Assembly: GCF_032854445.1 (NCBI RefSeq)
Contig: NC_088306.1
Location: forward strand, 30,911,764-30,975,763
Reading direction: 5' to 3'
Source: Liolophura sinensis
Taxonomy: Eukaryota; Mollusca; Polyplacophora; Chitonida; Chitonidae
DNA length: 64,000 nt
This document shows positions 42,531-54,352 of the stretch, piece by piece. Each line of letters opens with the position of its first letter. The first letter of the stretch is position 1. The translations under genes were made by a program, and so were the position numbers. Under the pieces are notes generated by a model that did not search any database, was not told the origin of the DNA, and worked only from the letters and a program-made list of their open reading frames with translations.

Positions 42531-44818
42531 TATTAACCTTCCATGTGATATAGCCAATAGATTAGCTAAGACAATTTCCAAGAAATCTTCTTCTGATAAT
42601 TATACTTCAGAATTTCAGCATATTAAAAACCAGAAGAAAAAAATTATATTGCCCTTTTCTTCTAAGAATTTAGAAGATTACATTCGTCCTTTTAATATCG
42701 AGGAACTTGAAATTTCATTAAGAAAGGCCCACGATACTGCTTGGGGTCCTGATAACATGTATTATAGGTTTCTGAATCATTTACAACCTAAGCCACTGGA
42801 GACTCTCTTGGACTTCCTTAATGATATTTGGATAACTGGTAATTTTCCATCGTCGTGGAGGGAAGCGTGTATTATCCCGGTTCCCAAAACCGGGTAAGGA
42901 TCATCCTTTGAAATTTTTATTCCCGATGGCTTCATCAATAACGAACATGTGGTGTCCATATTTTTTGACCTTGAAAAGGCCTACCACATGCAAAAATGGT
43001 ATTTCAAAAGACCTCGCCAATATGGGTCTTAAAGGTCGCTTACCAATATTTATATCACAAGTTTTATCTGATCGCCAGTTTCAGGTACGAATTGAGTCCA
43101 CTCTTTCTGACTCTTATGAGCAAGAAAAGGGTGTACCCCAGGGCAGCATTCTATCACCAACTCTGTTTATCATAAACATAAATAGCCTGGCAAAACATTA
43201 CATCTGCCACAGAGGGTTCTTTATACGTGGATGATTTCCTTATATGCTACCGAGCTAAGAATATGAATAATATCGAACGTCACCTGCAGCTTTGTGTCAA
43301 TAAGATCGAGAAATGGGCAACTGAAAACGGTTTTAGATTTTCAACGTCTAAAATCGTTGCTATGCATTTTTGTAATAAACGGAAACTTCATCTTGACCCT
43401 GAGCTTAATTTTTGTGGTGAACAGATTAAAATTGCTGGAGAAACAAAATTTTTGGGTATAATGTTTGATAGTAAGCTATCTTTTATACCTTATGTTAAAA
43501 TGCTTAAAACTAAATGTACAAAGGCTTTCGATATAATTATAGTCGTGTCTAGCACCGACTGGGGTGCTGACCGATCAGTTTTACTTAACTTATATCGTTC
43601 CCAAGTTTAATTTGGACCATGGATCCATCATTTACGGTTCCGCTAGGAAGTCGCATTTTAAAATGTTGGACCCTGTTCATCACCAAGGTTTGAGGCTCAG
43701 CCTTAGTGCTTTTAGAGACTCACCAGTAGAGAGTTTATGCGTGGAGGCAAGTGAGCATTCTTTATATCACCGACGTATAAAACTGAGCCTTCAATATACC
43801 ACAAAGTTGAACGCTCATCCAACAAACCCTGCCTACGACTGTGTTTTTAATCCGTCATATGTAGATAAATTTATTAAATGTCCTGACAAGATCCCTCCGT
43901 TGGGTCTTCGTATACGGGACCATATTCAGATCAAGCTAGAGGATATAGCTCCGGTGTCTTTTCCGGAGTCTCCTCCCTGGCTTCTTCAACACCCTAAACT
44001 AATATTTGATCTCCGTAAATATAATAAATCAAGTACAAATCCTCTTATAATTCAGCAGAGTTTTGCTGAAATCAAGGCTGATTATATGGATTATAAATTT
44101 ATATATACTGACGGGTAAAAGGATGGGAACAGGGTTGCGGCTGCGGCTGTCTTAGAGCAGCGGGTCACTTCTCTCCGTCTGCCACCATTATTTGCTATCT
44201 TTTCTGCAGAGGCCAGAGCCATTCTCTTGGACTTATCATATGTTTCTTCCGGGCATGCCCAGAAGGCTGCGATATGCAACAACTCACTGTCTGACCTGTT
44301 GGCAATTCAGAATAATAAATTTAAAAATCCATTGATACTTGAGATCATACCCAAATAAAGAAAACTAATTAAAAGAGTTAAAGATATATTGTGTTGGATA
44401 CCAAGTCACACTGGTATCCATGGAAACACAGTCGTGGACAGGGAAGCGAAAGCTGCCTTAAATAAACCTGTATCTCGGGTTAAAATACCGTATACTGACA
44501 AATTCTAATATTCTTAAATATGTTTGTCGCCTTTTGCAGGGTGAATGGGTCTTGCAGATCCACAATAAACTGCATGCTGTTCATCCTGTAATTAGTTACA
44601 ATGCCTATGCCTGTCAAATGTCTCGTAGACACCAAGTAGTTTTAACGAGGTGTCGTGTGGGGTATTCCCATCTGACACACAATTTCATTCTAAATTGGAG
44701 CAGTGCTCCCGAGTGTGTTGGATGTGATGCAGAATACGGCATCAAACATATCCTGGTAGACTGTGTAGACTTTGCTCATGTTCGGAAAACATTCTACACA
44801 GTGAACTCTATATAAGAT
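42531..44818 (+). pseudogene. LINE-9 ORF2: RT and RNase H part
   Basis: Pieces: 42649-42897 (AHDTAWGPDN, IIPVPK), a small deletion at about 42905, 42908-43234 (RT middle, KGVPQGSILSPTLF), and 43227-43610, where YVDDFLICYRA keeps both catalytic aspartates. Then 43564-44118 (thumb, to the RNase H start YTDG), RNase H continuing in other frames (SAEARA at about 44205, WIPSHTGIHGN at about 44396), and 44534-44815 (ECVGCDAEYGIKHILVDC). The FDLEKAY block is damaged. Confidence 0.83.
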
Positions 44819-45166
44819 TTACTCGATAGCATCGCTGGCGATGTCATAAAATATTTGAAGGCCATTGGCCTATATCATAAAATATAAATTTCAATTGTCT
44901 GAAATATTCATAGATAAAAAGTTATATACATATAGATTTCCAGCTATACTATTTTACAAATATGCTGGTTTTCGAGTTTTAACTGTTTTTGGTTTCTTCT
45001 TATCTAATTTTAAGCATGTCTGTACTTCTTGTTTTATTTTTTGATGTTCTCACCATCATTTCGAAAATCTTATCCGTCTCATGTTTTCACCTTGTTGTCA
45101 CCACGATATCGCTAAAATATTGCCGATGTGGCCTTAAGCCATAATCATTCATTCATTCATTCATTC

Positions 45167-45668
45167 AGAACATCCCAAATGCGATCCGGTCTGTTTTATC
45201 GAATTTCCACCTAGCTACACGTTCTTAGAATTAGAATTGGTATGCTTCAGGAGAATAGGAAAATGGTCTTCACCACAGAGATCATCATGCACCTTCCAAG
45301 AAAAATCAAGGAGAAGTGATGGATCTGTAATAGTGAGATCGATAGCAGAATAAGTGCCATTACCCGGATGTAAATAGGTATTAGAACCATCATTGAAATA
45401 ACACAGTTCCTCATTCGATAAGAAGTCTTCTACTATCTTGCTCTTATTATTTTTATTATTACTGTCCCATAGGGGATTATCGGAATTAAAATCTCCCATA
45501 ATTATAGGAATTAAAATCTCCCATAGTTATAGGAATTAAAATCTCCCATAATTGTAAAAGGTTTTGGCAATTATTCTTTTAAATTATGTAACTGCAAAGA
45601 GGAATATACACTGAACATAATGTTATTGTCTCAGACAGTGAAACATGAACGGCCACACCCTGAAGCCG
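45167..45668 (-). pseudogene. LINE-10 ORF2, endonuclease C-terminal half
   Basis: The open part at 45215-45499 starts MGDFNSDNPLWDS and continues through LTITDPSLLLDFSWKVHDD to GEDHFPILL, where the consensus has GSDH. Just 5' of it a 25-bp unit is present three times. The rest of ORF2 is absent. Confidence 0.75.
45482..45556. repeat. Three tandem copies of a 25-bp unit
   Basis: Units at 45482-45506, 45507-45531 and 45532-45556 repeat GGAATTAAAATCTCCCATAA and five more bases with one or two changes. The unit is the GDFN segment of the LINE endonuclease, so it arose by local duplication. Confidence 0.85.
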
Positions 45669-45770
45669 TTCATCCAGAGCAACAGGGCTGTGAATAATAC
45701 TGTTATTAATGAAGATCGAGGAGCCGCCTGCAGCTCGCTTTTCTTCAGTACAATAGGTGCTATAACGCCA

Positions 45771-47068
45771 TTATGGAGGGAGACGTATAGGAGATTTATC
45801 CTTGTGTTTGAACCGAGGACGACCCTTTCATGGAGATCGGCTGTTAGATCTCCCTGGTGTGGGTTATGTATCCATCACATTTGCATCTGTTGTTGAAAAG
45901 TTTGGACAGGGTCCCTAGTGGACTTACAGAGTCGTTGTGTGGGACCGCTAGGTTTATTGTTATTATTATTATTGAGTTTTGTTTTTGAATTTAGGTTTGG
46001 CATTATTATTGTTAGGGACATTGGGATCAGGTTTGACAGTTTGCACGGTGCTACTTACCGGCGTTTTTTGTTGTTGTATTGGCCTAGTTTGAGTTGAGCA
46101 AGAATTAAGTACAGGATGAGCCGAAAATTGGACAGACGTAGAACTAGGTTTGTCGTTTCCAATGGGCCAAGTCAAGGAAGTTTGAGTAGCACATGATGCT
46201 ACTTGCTTAACCACATTGGCAAACAAAGTCGTATTTGAGGGTGACGCCAACGTACGTGCCTCCTGATATGATATATTGTTTCTAAGTTTTAAATTTATTA
46301 TTTGTTCTTCCCTAAGGAACAATGGACCGTCTTTAGAAGAGGCCATGTGATCTCCACCGCAATTGCAACACTTAACTTTTTTGCTTAAGTCAAAACCATC
46401 ATGATCTTCACTACTGCATCGGAAGCAAATCAGTTTATTTTTACAATGGCCCTTACCGTGACTAAATTTTTGACAGTTGAAACACCGCGTTGGATTAGGA
46501 ATATAAAAGTCTACACTAACCCTGTAGGGGACAATGTATATGTACAATGGAAGGGATTTACTACTGAAAGTCAGAAGATATGTATTTAATTTTAGGATGT
46601 TACCGGCTATTTTTGTTGTGAAAGGTTTCACTCTGGTAACACCCTGTGTATGTAACTCTGCGCAAATTTCTTCCTCTCTAAGGTCTATAAGATCTCCATC
46701 TCTATCGCGAATAATCCCCTGACAGCTATTTAGGGAATTGTGAGGGGATGTAAACACCGGAGTATCACATATTTTGTTTAAAGTCAGTAGAATTGTTGCT
46801 TGCTCTTTCCGGAAACATTCGATGAGAATGTCTCCGTTTTTTTAGCTTTTTCACGTTTTTAGCGTGCCCGCTGCGCCCTGTAAAGCCCGTTTTAAAACAA
46901 ATGGGTGGATTTTCGATGCCGGTTTTTGTTGAGAGAATGATGAAATCCGGTCATGTGCCCTGAGCATTATCAAGGGAGTCTGACAAAACTTCCTCTTTTT
47001 GTCAACATTTGACGAAGTCGGCTGGGAGGAAGACCTCGTGGATTTATAAGATACATTAGATGGAAGAT
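45771..47068 (-). pseudogene. LINE-10 ORF1
   Basis: The N-terminus is cut; the first visible part is Ser-rich with DKKRK. The longest frame in the family for the core spans 45969-46757: CQGIIRDRDGDLIDL, a VKPFTTKIAGN run, and the knuckles CFNCQKFSHGKGHC (intact), CFRCSSEDHDGFDL (last cysteine lost) and CCNCGGDHMASSKDG (last cysteine lost). The C-terminal basic part and the TAA at 45771-45773 are in other frames. It belongs to the LINE-5 subfamily. Confidence 0.8.
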
Positions 47069-47325
47069 TTGAATGAATGAATGATTAAGGCTTAACGCCT
47101 CATCGGCAATATTTCAGCCATATCGTGGCGAGAACAAGGTGAAAACGCGAGACCGTTAAGGTTTTCGATATGACAATATGAACATCAAAAGCAATACAAA
47201 AAGCACAGCCATGTTTAAAATCGTATAAAAGAAAAATAAGAGTTAAAACTCGAAAACCAGGATTATAGTACATGTATAAATCTATATGTATATAACAGTT
47301 TATGGATATTCATGACTATTCAAAT

Positions 47326-50271
47326 TTATATTTTATGATATAGGCCAATTACCTTCAAATAATTTCTGACAACATCGCCAGCGATGATGTCAAATAAATC
47401 ATATATAAAGTTGACTGTGTAGAACCTTTGCCTAACATAGGCGAAGGCCACACAGTCAACCTTATGTTTGATGCCGTATTCTGCATCACATCCAACACAC
47501 TCGGGAGCACTGCTCCCATCTAAGATAAAAATGTGTGTCAGATGAGAATGCCCCATACGCCTCCTCGTTTAAACTACTTGGTGTCTACAAGACATTTGAC
47601 AAGTATAGGCATTGTAGCCAATGACAAGATAAACGGCATGCAGTTTATTATGGATCTGCAAGTCCCATTCACCCTGCCAAAGGCGACGAATATAAGGCTT
47701 CACGTCAGTATAAGGGGTTTTGACCCGAGACACAGGTTTATACTGGGCAATTTTCGCTTCCCTGTCCGCGGCTGTGTTTCCATGAATAGCAGTGTGACTT
47801 GGTATCCAACAGAATATAATATCTTTACCTCTTTTAATTAGTTTTCGGTGTTTGGCTATTATCTCAAGTATCAATGGATTTTTAAATTTATTATTCTAAA
47901 TCGCCAAGGCAAGACAGCGAGCCGCTGCATATCACTGCCCTCTGGGCATGCCCAGAAGAAACATATGATAAGGCCAGGAGTATAGCTCTGGCCTCTGCAT
48001 AAAAGATAGAAGATGAAGGTGGCAGACGAAGAGAAGTGACTCGCTGCTCTAAGACAGTCGCAGCCGCAACCCTGTCAGTATATATACATTTATAATCCAT
48101 ATAATCAGCTTTGATTTCAGCAAAACTTTGCTGAATTATAAGAGTATTTGCATTTGATTTATTATATTTACGTAGATCAACTATTAGTTTAGGTTGTGGA
48201 AGAAGCCATGGAGGAGAATCCGGAAAAGACACTGGAGCTATATCCTCTACCTTGATGTTAGCAGGCACAATATGGTCCCGTATACGAAGACCGCGCATAG
48301 GGATCTTGTTAGGACATTTAGTATATTTGTCTAAATATAATGGATTGAAAACATAGTCGTAGGCAGGGTTTGTTGGATGTGCTTTAAACTTTGAAGCATA
48401 CTGAAGGCTCAGTTTTATACGTCGGTTGTATAAAGAAGGCTCATTTTCCTCCAAGTATAAACTTTCTACTGGTGAGTTTCTAAAAGCACCAAGGCTGAGC
48501 CTCAAACCTTGGTGATGAACAGGGTCCAACATTTTAAAATGCGACTTCCTAGCGGAACCGTAAATGATGGATCCATAGTCCAAATTGAACTTGGGAACGA
48601 TATAAATTAAGTAAAGCTGATCGGTCAGCTCCCCAGTCGGTGCTAGGCACGACTTTAATTATATCGAGAGCCTTTGTACATTTAGTTTTAAGCATTTTAC
48701 CATGAGGTATAAAAGATAGCTTACTATCAAATATTATAAAAGTGGGGTCCACTATCAGAAATAGTGGACCCCACTCGTACCTTAATCTGACGATCAGATA
48801 AAAATTGTGATATAAATATAGGTAATCGACCTTTAAGTCCCACATCCGCGAGGTCTTTTTGAAAATACTATATTTCCATGTTGTGTCGTAGGCCTTTTCA
48901 AGGTCAAAAAATATGGACACCACATGTTCGTTATTCATGAAGCCATGGCGAATAAAGGTTTTGAATCGAACAAGGTGATCCATGGTAGATCTACCTCGCC
49001 GAAAACCGCATTGAATGTTAGAAAGTAACTTGTTGGTTTCAAGAAACCAAACAAATCTATCACCCGTTCCATAGTCTTACAGACACAGCTGCTAAGAGCT
49101 ATGGGACGGTAATTATTTGGATCACTATGATCCTTACCCGGCTTAGGGACCGGGATAATACATGCCTTCCTCCATGATGGTGGAAAAATTACCAGTTATC
49201 CAAATATCATTAAGCAAGTCCAAGAGAGTCTTTAGTGGCTTAGGTGGTGAATGGTTTAGAAACTTATAATATACGTTATAAAGATTTTTGTTTTATTAGT
49301 TTTGCCCATAAGCTTCTGAACAAAGTTCCGCCAACAAGATCGTCTCTTGGATTTGAGTAATCGGCGAGCCTTAGCTCTAAAATAACGAACCTGGTTTAAA
49401 TTATTATCAGTAGGACAATGATTAAATCTGCGTTCAGCCTTTTTACGGTCTTTTATGGCTTTACGACAGGGTTTACTTTTGAATTTGGGATTTGTCGAGG
49501 TCTTAGGTATAGTTTTATCGGCAGCTCGTAAAACAAGCTCGTTAAATTTTAACATAGGATTATATGTTGCTTTGAGTCTCTGGAGAGATATCAGCCTCAC
49601 AGAACATCTCAAATGCAATCCAATCTGCTTTATCGAAGTTCCACCTAGCTACACGTTCTAAAGAATTAGAAGTGATATGTTGTAGGATTATGGAAAAATG
49701 GTCACTATCACAAAGATCGCCATACACCTTTCAAGAAAAATCAAGGAGAAGTGATGGATCTGTGATAGTAAGATCGATAGCAGAATAAGCGACATTACCT
49801 GGAAGTAAATAGGTATTAGAACCATCATTGAAATAACACAGTTCATCTTCCGGGCATTAAAATCGCGCCTCATTATAAAAGGGGATGGGAGGTGTTCTTT
49901 CAAGTTACGTAATTGAGAGATTGACAAAGAAGAATGAGGAGGAATATAGATCGAACATAAAGTAACTGTTTCCGACAAAGAAACACGAACGGCCACAGCC
50001 TAAAACTGAGTAACGAGATCAACAGGACTGAATTATATTATTATTTACGAAAATAGAGGAGCTGCCACAAGCTCGCTCTTTTTCACCAGAATAATTGCTA
50101 TAAACTGTATAATTTTTATGACATAATTTATCATTGTCAGATGTCTTAGGTGAGTTTCCTGAATACACAGGGCAACTGGATTTAAAGATTGAACTAGCTG
50201 TGTTATTTCAATAAGATTTACCTTAAGACCTCGACAATTCCACTGTATAATTTTATTTAAAATTAAGACAT
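47326..50271 (-). pseudogene. LINE-11 ORF2 remnants
   Basis: The endonuclease is at about 49630-50271 (start WNCRGLK; deletion near 50000). The linker is at 49256-49618. The RT start is at about 49030-49250, and at 48775-48983 come MDHLVRFKTF and FDLEKAYDTTWK (intact motif A). The YVDD block is missing at the palindrome. The RT thumb and RNase H start are at 47891-48583; YTDGSKDG is shortened to YTD and HAQRAVICSGS has lost the second aspartate. The RNase H end is at 47569-47874 (WIPSHTAIHGN). The C-terminal zinc region is at 47326-47556. Confidence 0.82.
48741..48775. repeat. Perfect 15-bp palindrome at a LINE deletion junction
   Basis: AGTGGGGTCCACTAT (48741-48755) and its exact complement (48761-48775) flank a 5-nt centre. 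The right arm is normal LINE RT sequence; the left arm is an inverted copy of it, joined to sequence that normally lies several hundred bp away. Confidence 0.9.
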
Positions 50272-51569
50272 TATGGATTTATGCGTGTAGGGAGTTTATA
50301 TTTGAACCGAGGACGACCATTTTTGGGAGATCTACTAGGAGACCTCCCAGGTGCAGATGACGTATCCATCACGTCTGCACATGATTTCCAAGAATCCAAC
50401 GATCCAAACATATTAAAAGTTTGGATAGGGTTTCTAGTGGCCTTAGAGGGACGGTCCATGGGGCCACTAGGTTTATTCCTTTGATGATTTTTCTCAAACT
50501 TATTTTTGTCACCCGTTGTATTCTGTGAAGAATTAACCGGTTTAGATTTAGATTGATTATCATATGATGTGCTGTTACACAATGAAAGTGCTGGATAATC
50601 GGGTAAAATATCGAGTATTTTAGAAAGGTTTAGATTAGTTTGTAATGATGAGCTGGCTGTGTTATTTAGGGGTTTATGACCAGTTTCTGTAGGTGTTCTT
50701 TGCCAACAGTCCAAGTAAAATTTGTTTGGACCCCCACAGAAACAGTGGTTTTCCTTGCAACATTTGCATATGTAGAGGTGGAAAGGACATTCGTGACAGA
50801 GACCAGCCGCTTTATGTCCTGATATGATATATTATTTTTACATTTTAAGGTTATGATTTCCTTTTCTTTTTTCAAGAGAGGGCAGTCCTTGGAAGAAGCG
50901 ATGTGGGCTCCACTACAATTCACACATTTTACTGTTTTTGTGCAGTCCAGGCCCTCATGACCTGCTTCCGCACATCAGTGTGTTGCGGAATTGACTCCTA
51001 CCTTGGCCAAACCTCTGACAGGAGAAACACCTGGTGGGGTTAGGTATCAATAACACGATATGGTCGAATAAATATAGATGCCCGAAGGGATGTTTTATTG
51101 AATGTTAACAAGTGTTCGTTTCTACCAGATTCCCTTCTTTTCTAATTCGGAGGCGTTTTACCTATTTACACCTTGGTGTTTTAGTTCTTCAGTAATTTGT
51201 TGTTCATTCTTTTCGGTAAGGTCCTGGTCTCTGTCACGAATTATACCACGACAGCAGTTCGATGTATTATGAGGAGAAACAGAAACAGGCTGCTCTCCTA
51301 TATTTTGAATTTTTAGTAAATTTAAAATGTTGTTTTCTGGAGCATTCTAACAGAATGTTTCCAGACTTCAATTTCTGAACTTGTTTTGAAGTTCCAGCAT
51401 AACTTTCTATTGTTTTTTTTAATACAAATGCATTGATTTTTCCGTGATTTTCATTTTTAGTAGATATTACTAAAAAGGCAGGGAAATAATTATTTCCTCC
51501 TTCAATATCTAGGGGAACTTCATTTTTTCTTTTTTTAGCAGCCACTGTGATAATTTCAGGGAAAGCCAT
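50271..51569 (-). pseudogene. LINE-11 ORF1
   Basis: It starts MAFPEIITVAAKKRKNEV (ATG 51569-51567), the second well-kept start of the LINE-1-type ORF1. The N-terminal part is open to 51267. A frameshifted zinc-knuckle region lies at about 50940-51050, the third knuckle region (NCSGAHIASSKDC) at 50666-50923, and the C-terminal part at 50271-50714 ends with the Ser/Arg-rich run. The TAA overlaps the ORF2 ATG (TAATG, 50269-50273). Confidence 0.8.
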
Positions 51570-52167
51570 GATATATTTTTATTAATTTCACCTCATGTGT
51601 CCCCCACCCGCCACGGAGTCCCAAAAAGGGCCAATATACCTCTGCGGATGACCAGCAGAGAATAGAAACAGGGCATCCACGTAAGGTATACTCGAACAGA
51701 TTGAGTTATACCAACAAGGTTAAACTCAATCTACTCGTTTGACCCATTAGCCGCCGCCTTCTACACTGGCCCCGAGCAAGAGTATTTGGAGAAAACCAAA
51801 CTTGACATCACAGTATTGTGAAAGGATAACAAACAGGATCAAGAGTAGGGCTTCACGCGACCAACCGCTTGATTGGACCAAGCCTATCCGACCTCCCGTC
51901 TCTCTCCAGGTAAGGGCCAAAGTGACATGTTGGGCGTGAGGATTTCGCAAGACAAACACGCCCTCAGCCACTAGGATCCCGTCCTCGTAGATTACGGGTC
52001 GCAACCCACGTCAAACAGGTCGCTCCCAGGTTGCCTCTCACACAACCGAGAAGATGTGAACCTATTATTTTCACCGGGCTCACACAGGAGAGCTCTAGGT
52101 TAGTCGTCTTTTACAACAAGCTCGCCTAGCGTGCTGAGGTTCTATTCTTATCACCCCGGAAACCCTA

Positions 52168-53190
52168 CGGGGGAGACTAACCTAGAGCTCTCCCGTGTGG
52201 GCCCGGTGAATATAAAAGGCTTACATCTTCTGGATTGTACGAGAGGCAAGAGGGAAGCAACATGTTTGTCATGGGTTGCGACCCGTAATCTCCCAGGACG
52301 GGAATCTAGTGGCTAAGTGAGTGTTGGTCTTGGGAGATACATGCGTCCAACACGTCACTTCGGCCCTTACTTAGAGAAAGACTGGAGGTGGGAAGAGCCC
52401 AGTCCGATCAATCGGCTTGGTCACCTCTTGCCTCTGCGTGGTCTCCAAATTTCTCCATGACACCACTTCTAAGAGAATATATGTTATTTCTGAAATTTCG
52501 TTCGCGGGACTAAGTGTGAGATGGTGGCACTTAAGTCAGTCGACTTGTACGTGTCTGATGCGTGACCCTATTCGCCCGGTGAAAAAGGAGTTGGTGGTGT
52601 GAAATTGGGATTGCTTATTAAGGCCATCCAGTCGAGTATACCTCATCTGGAGAGTTCAGCTCTCTAGGGAAGCTTGTCGTATAAGGCGACTAACCCAGGG
52701 CTCTCCCTTGTGGGCCCGGTGAATATAATAGGCACACATCTTCCCGGTTGTATGAGAGGCAATCGGGAAGCAACTTCTTTGCCATGGGTTGCGACACGTA
52801 ATCTTCCAAGACGAGAATCTGGTGGCTGAGGACGTGTCGGACGTCCAACACGTCACTTTGGCTTTTACTTGCAGAGGCACGGGGAAGGGGGTGGGGAAGG
52901 TCGAATTATAGAATACATGTTTTTTTTTACAAATTTCGTTTGGGGGACTACGTGCTAGGCAGTGGCTTATGGTTCACGCGATTTTGTATGTCAGATGTGT
53001 GACCTTATTCATTGAGTGGGATATGGAGGAGCTTCTGGTGAGGAATTGAGTTTGCTCATTAAGGTCATCTAGTCGAGTATACCTCATGTGGAGTTCAGAC
53101 ATGAGGCATCACCCTTGTTGGCACTCCCTGGTGGGTGGGGAACACGCGGGGTGAATTTTTCATACATATGTCATGTCTTCCTTAAACCTT
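52168..53190 (+). repeat. Tandem LINE 5' UTR units
   Basis: Both units contain AAGCTTGTCG or its neighbouring block, the GGGCCCGGTGAATATAA motif (about 52200 and 52712), the GTTGCGAC motif (about 52276 and 52788) and the GTCGAGTATACCTCAT end (about 52632 and 53073). The second unit leads into ORF1. Confidence 0.75.
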
Positions 53191-53194
53191 TCTA

Positions 53195-54290
53195 CAAATG
53201 TCTCCAAAAAAAAAACGTAAAAATGAAGTGTTGTTAGACACGGACGGTGGGTCGAAAAATTGGCCTACCTTTATTGTGCTCTGTACAAACTTCTAAATTT
53301 AAAAATTTAATTCTTTTCTACTGAAAAAAATTTATTGCGAGTTAAGCAGGGCAAGTTAAACTTAAAAAAGTTCAAGTTTCGATATGGGAATGTTCTGATT
53401 GAATACGTTCGCAAACAGCTGTCAATAAATTTTATGACCACAACGCAAATAAATGATATTCCAGTTGTTGTGTCCATACACACAGCTTGAAATTCCAGTC
53501 AGGGAGTGATCCGGGATAGAGATCAGGACTTCGCCGACTTCACTGAGGAACATATTAAAATCTCAAGGGGTTATTAATGTCAAGCGATTTACAGCTAAAA
53601 GTTGAGAATATTATAAAACTTAATATTTATATGCAGACATTCAACAACCCATCTGCTCTTGAATCGATTTTCATTGACCCGTATAGTATTCGAGTGGACC
53701 TGCACCTGCTTTAAAAGTCAAAAGTTTGGGCATGGCAAGGGTTAATGTAGAAATAAGATGATTGGCTTTCAATGTTGAGAAGAGGGCCATGAGTGTTCTG
53801 AACGTACTAAGTCAGCAAAATATTTAAATTGCTGCGAAGCCCATATGGCCTCCTCTAAAGACTGCTCTGTTCTTATAAAAGAGAAGCAGATTATTGCAAT
53901 AAAAATACAAAATAATATTACGTATGTAGAAGCATGTTGTCAGATCTGTACCCCGAGCACTCCCCTGAAAAGTTCATTTGCCAGTGTGGCCAAGAATGTG
54001 TCAATATCAGTTGGCACTCAATAATCTTTAACCCGGCCCATTAGTGACGATAAACACAAAACAGTATCTGTGGTAAAATAGTTAAAATTGTGAACAACAC
54101 CACGTCTTCGTTTTGCTTTACGCAACGTTACACTGAAAAACAGAGTTGTACTAATACCTTTTCCCCTGTTGACAACAATACGCCTAAACTTGCACAAAAA
54201 GGATCTAATCAACATAGCCGTAAACCTAGTGTTCTTTCAGACCGCCCGTTTAAGGCCATTAGGGATCTTATCCACACTTTTAATATGACA
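53195..54290 (+). pseudogene. LINE-12 ORF1, third subfamily, broken
   Basis: It starts MSPKKKRKNEVLLDTDGG at about 53198 and stops early. Frameshifts and stops are frequent. Recognisable pieces are the GVIRDRDQDFADFTEE run (about 53500), degraded zinc knuckles (SFGHGKG at about 53730, HMASSKDC at about 53845) and a C-terminal part (SDRPFKAIRDLIHTF at about 54236). The start is on the second ATG of the ATGTCAT-CTTCC leader or the ATGTCTCC; I prefer the latter because it leads straight into the Lys-rich run shared with LINE-11. Confidence 0.65.
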
Positions 54291-54352
54291 TCTGACAAAG
54301 ATAAAATAACTGTTAAAAATTATGCACTTTACGGCCCATATTCTAACGAGTG

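Larger units (their letters stand above)
38308..45166 (+). mobile_element. LINE-9: copy split by a PLE and a Tc1-like transposon
   Basis: Three pieces are collinear with one element: 38308-39763 (ORF1 knuckles to the endonuclease), 41348-41576 (endonuclease end and linker) and 42531-45166 (RT, RNase H, 3' UTR, tail). PLE-C (39764-41347) separates the first two with no loss of LINE sequence. The Tc1-like element (41577-42529) separates the last two, with about 250 bp of LINE missing. The tail hairpin at about 45110-45131 is partly decayed and (ATTC)n ends at 45166. It is 5'-truncated inside ORF1. Confidence 0.85.
45167..47068 (-). mobile_element. LINE-10: truncated at both ends
   Basis: Reading from 47068 down: ORF1 from close to its start, the TAATG overlap at 45769-45773, a deletion of the endonuclease N-terminal half, then the endonuclease C-terminal half to about 45167. 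It is wedged between the tails of LINE-9 (plus) and LINE-11 (minus). Confidence 0.8.
47069..52165 (-). mobile_element. LINE-11: near full-length copy
   Basis: It has the tail and hairpin at 47069-47135 (one stem mismatch), ORF2 47326-50271, ORF1 50271-51569, and 5' UTR 51570-52165 ending at the 5' palindrome (CCCTACGGGG). Deletions: about 50000-50110 and 49280-49310 in the endonuclease-RT part, and about 48740, where a palindrome replaces the RT catalytic core. Confidence 0.86.
52168..54352 (+). mobile_element. LINE-12: diverged copy with doubled 5' UTR
   Basis: Two successive 5' UTR units (52168-52655 and 52656-53190) precede ORF1 (53195 to about 54290). ORF2 is reduced to a short endonuclease piece (KDKITVKNYALYGPYS, about 54298-54350). 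ORF1 is clearly diverged from both other subfamilies. It lies head to head with LINE-11. Confidence 0.75.
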
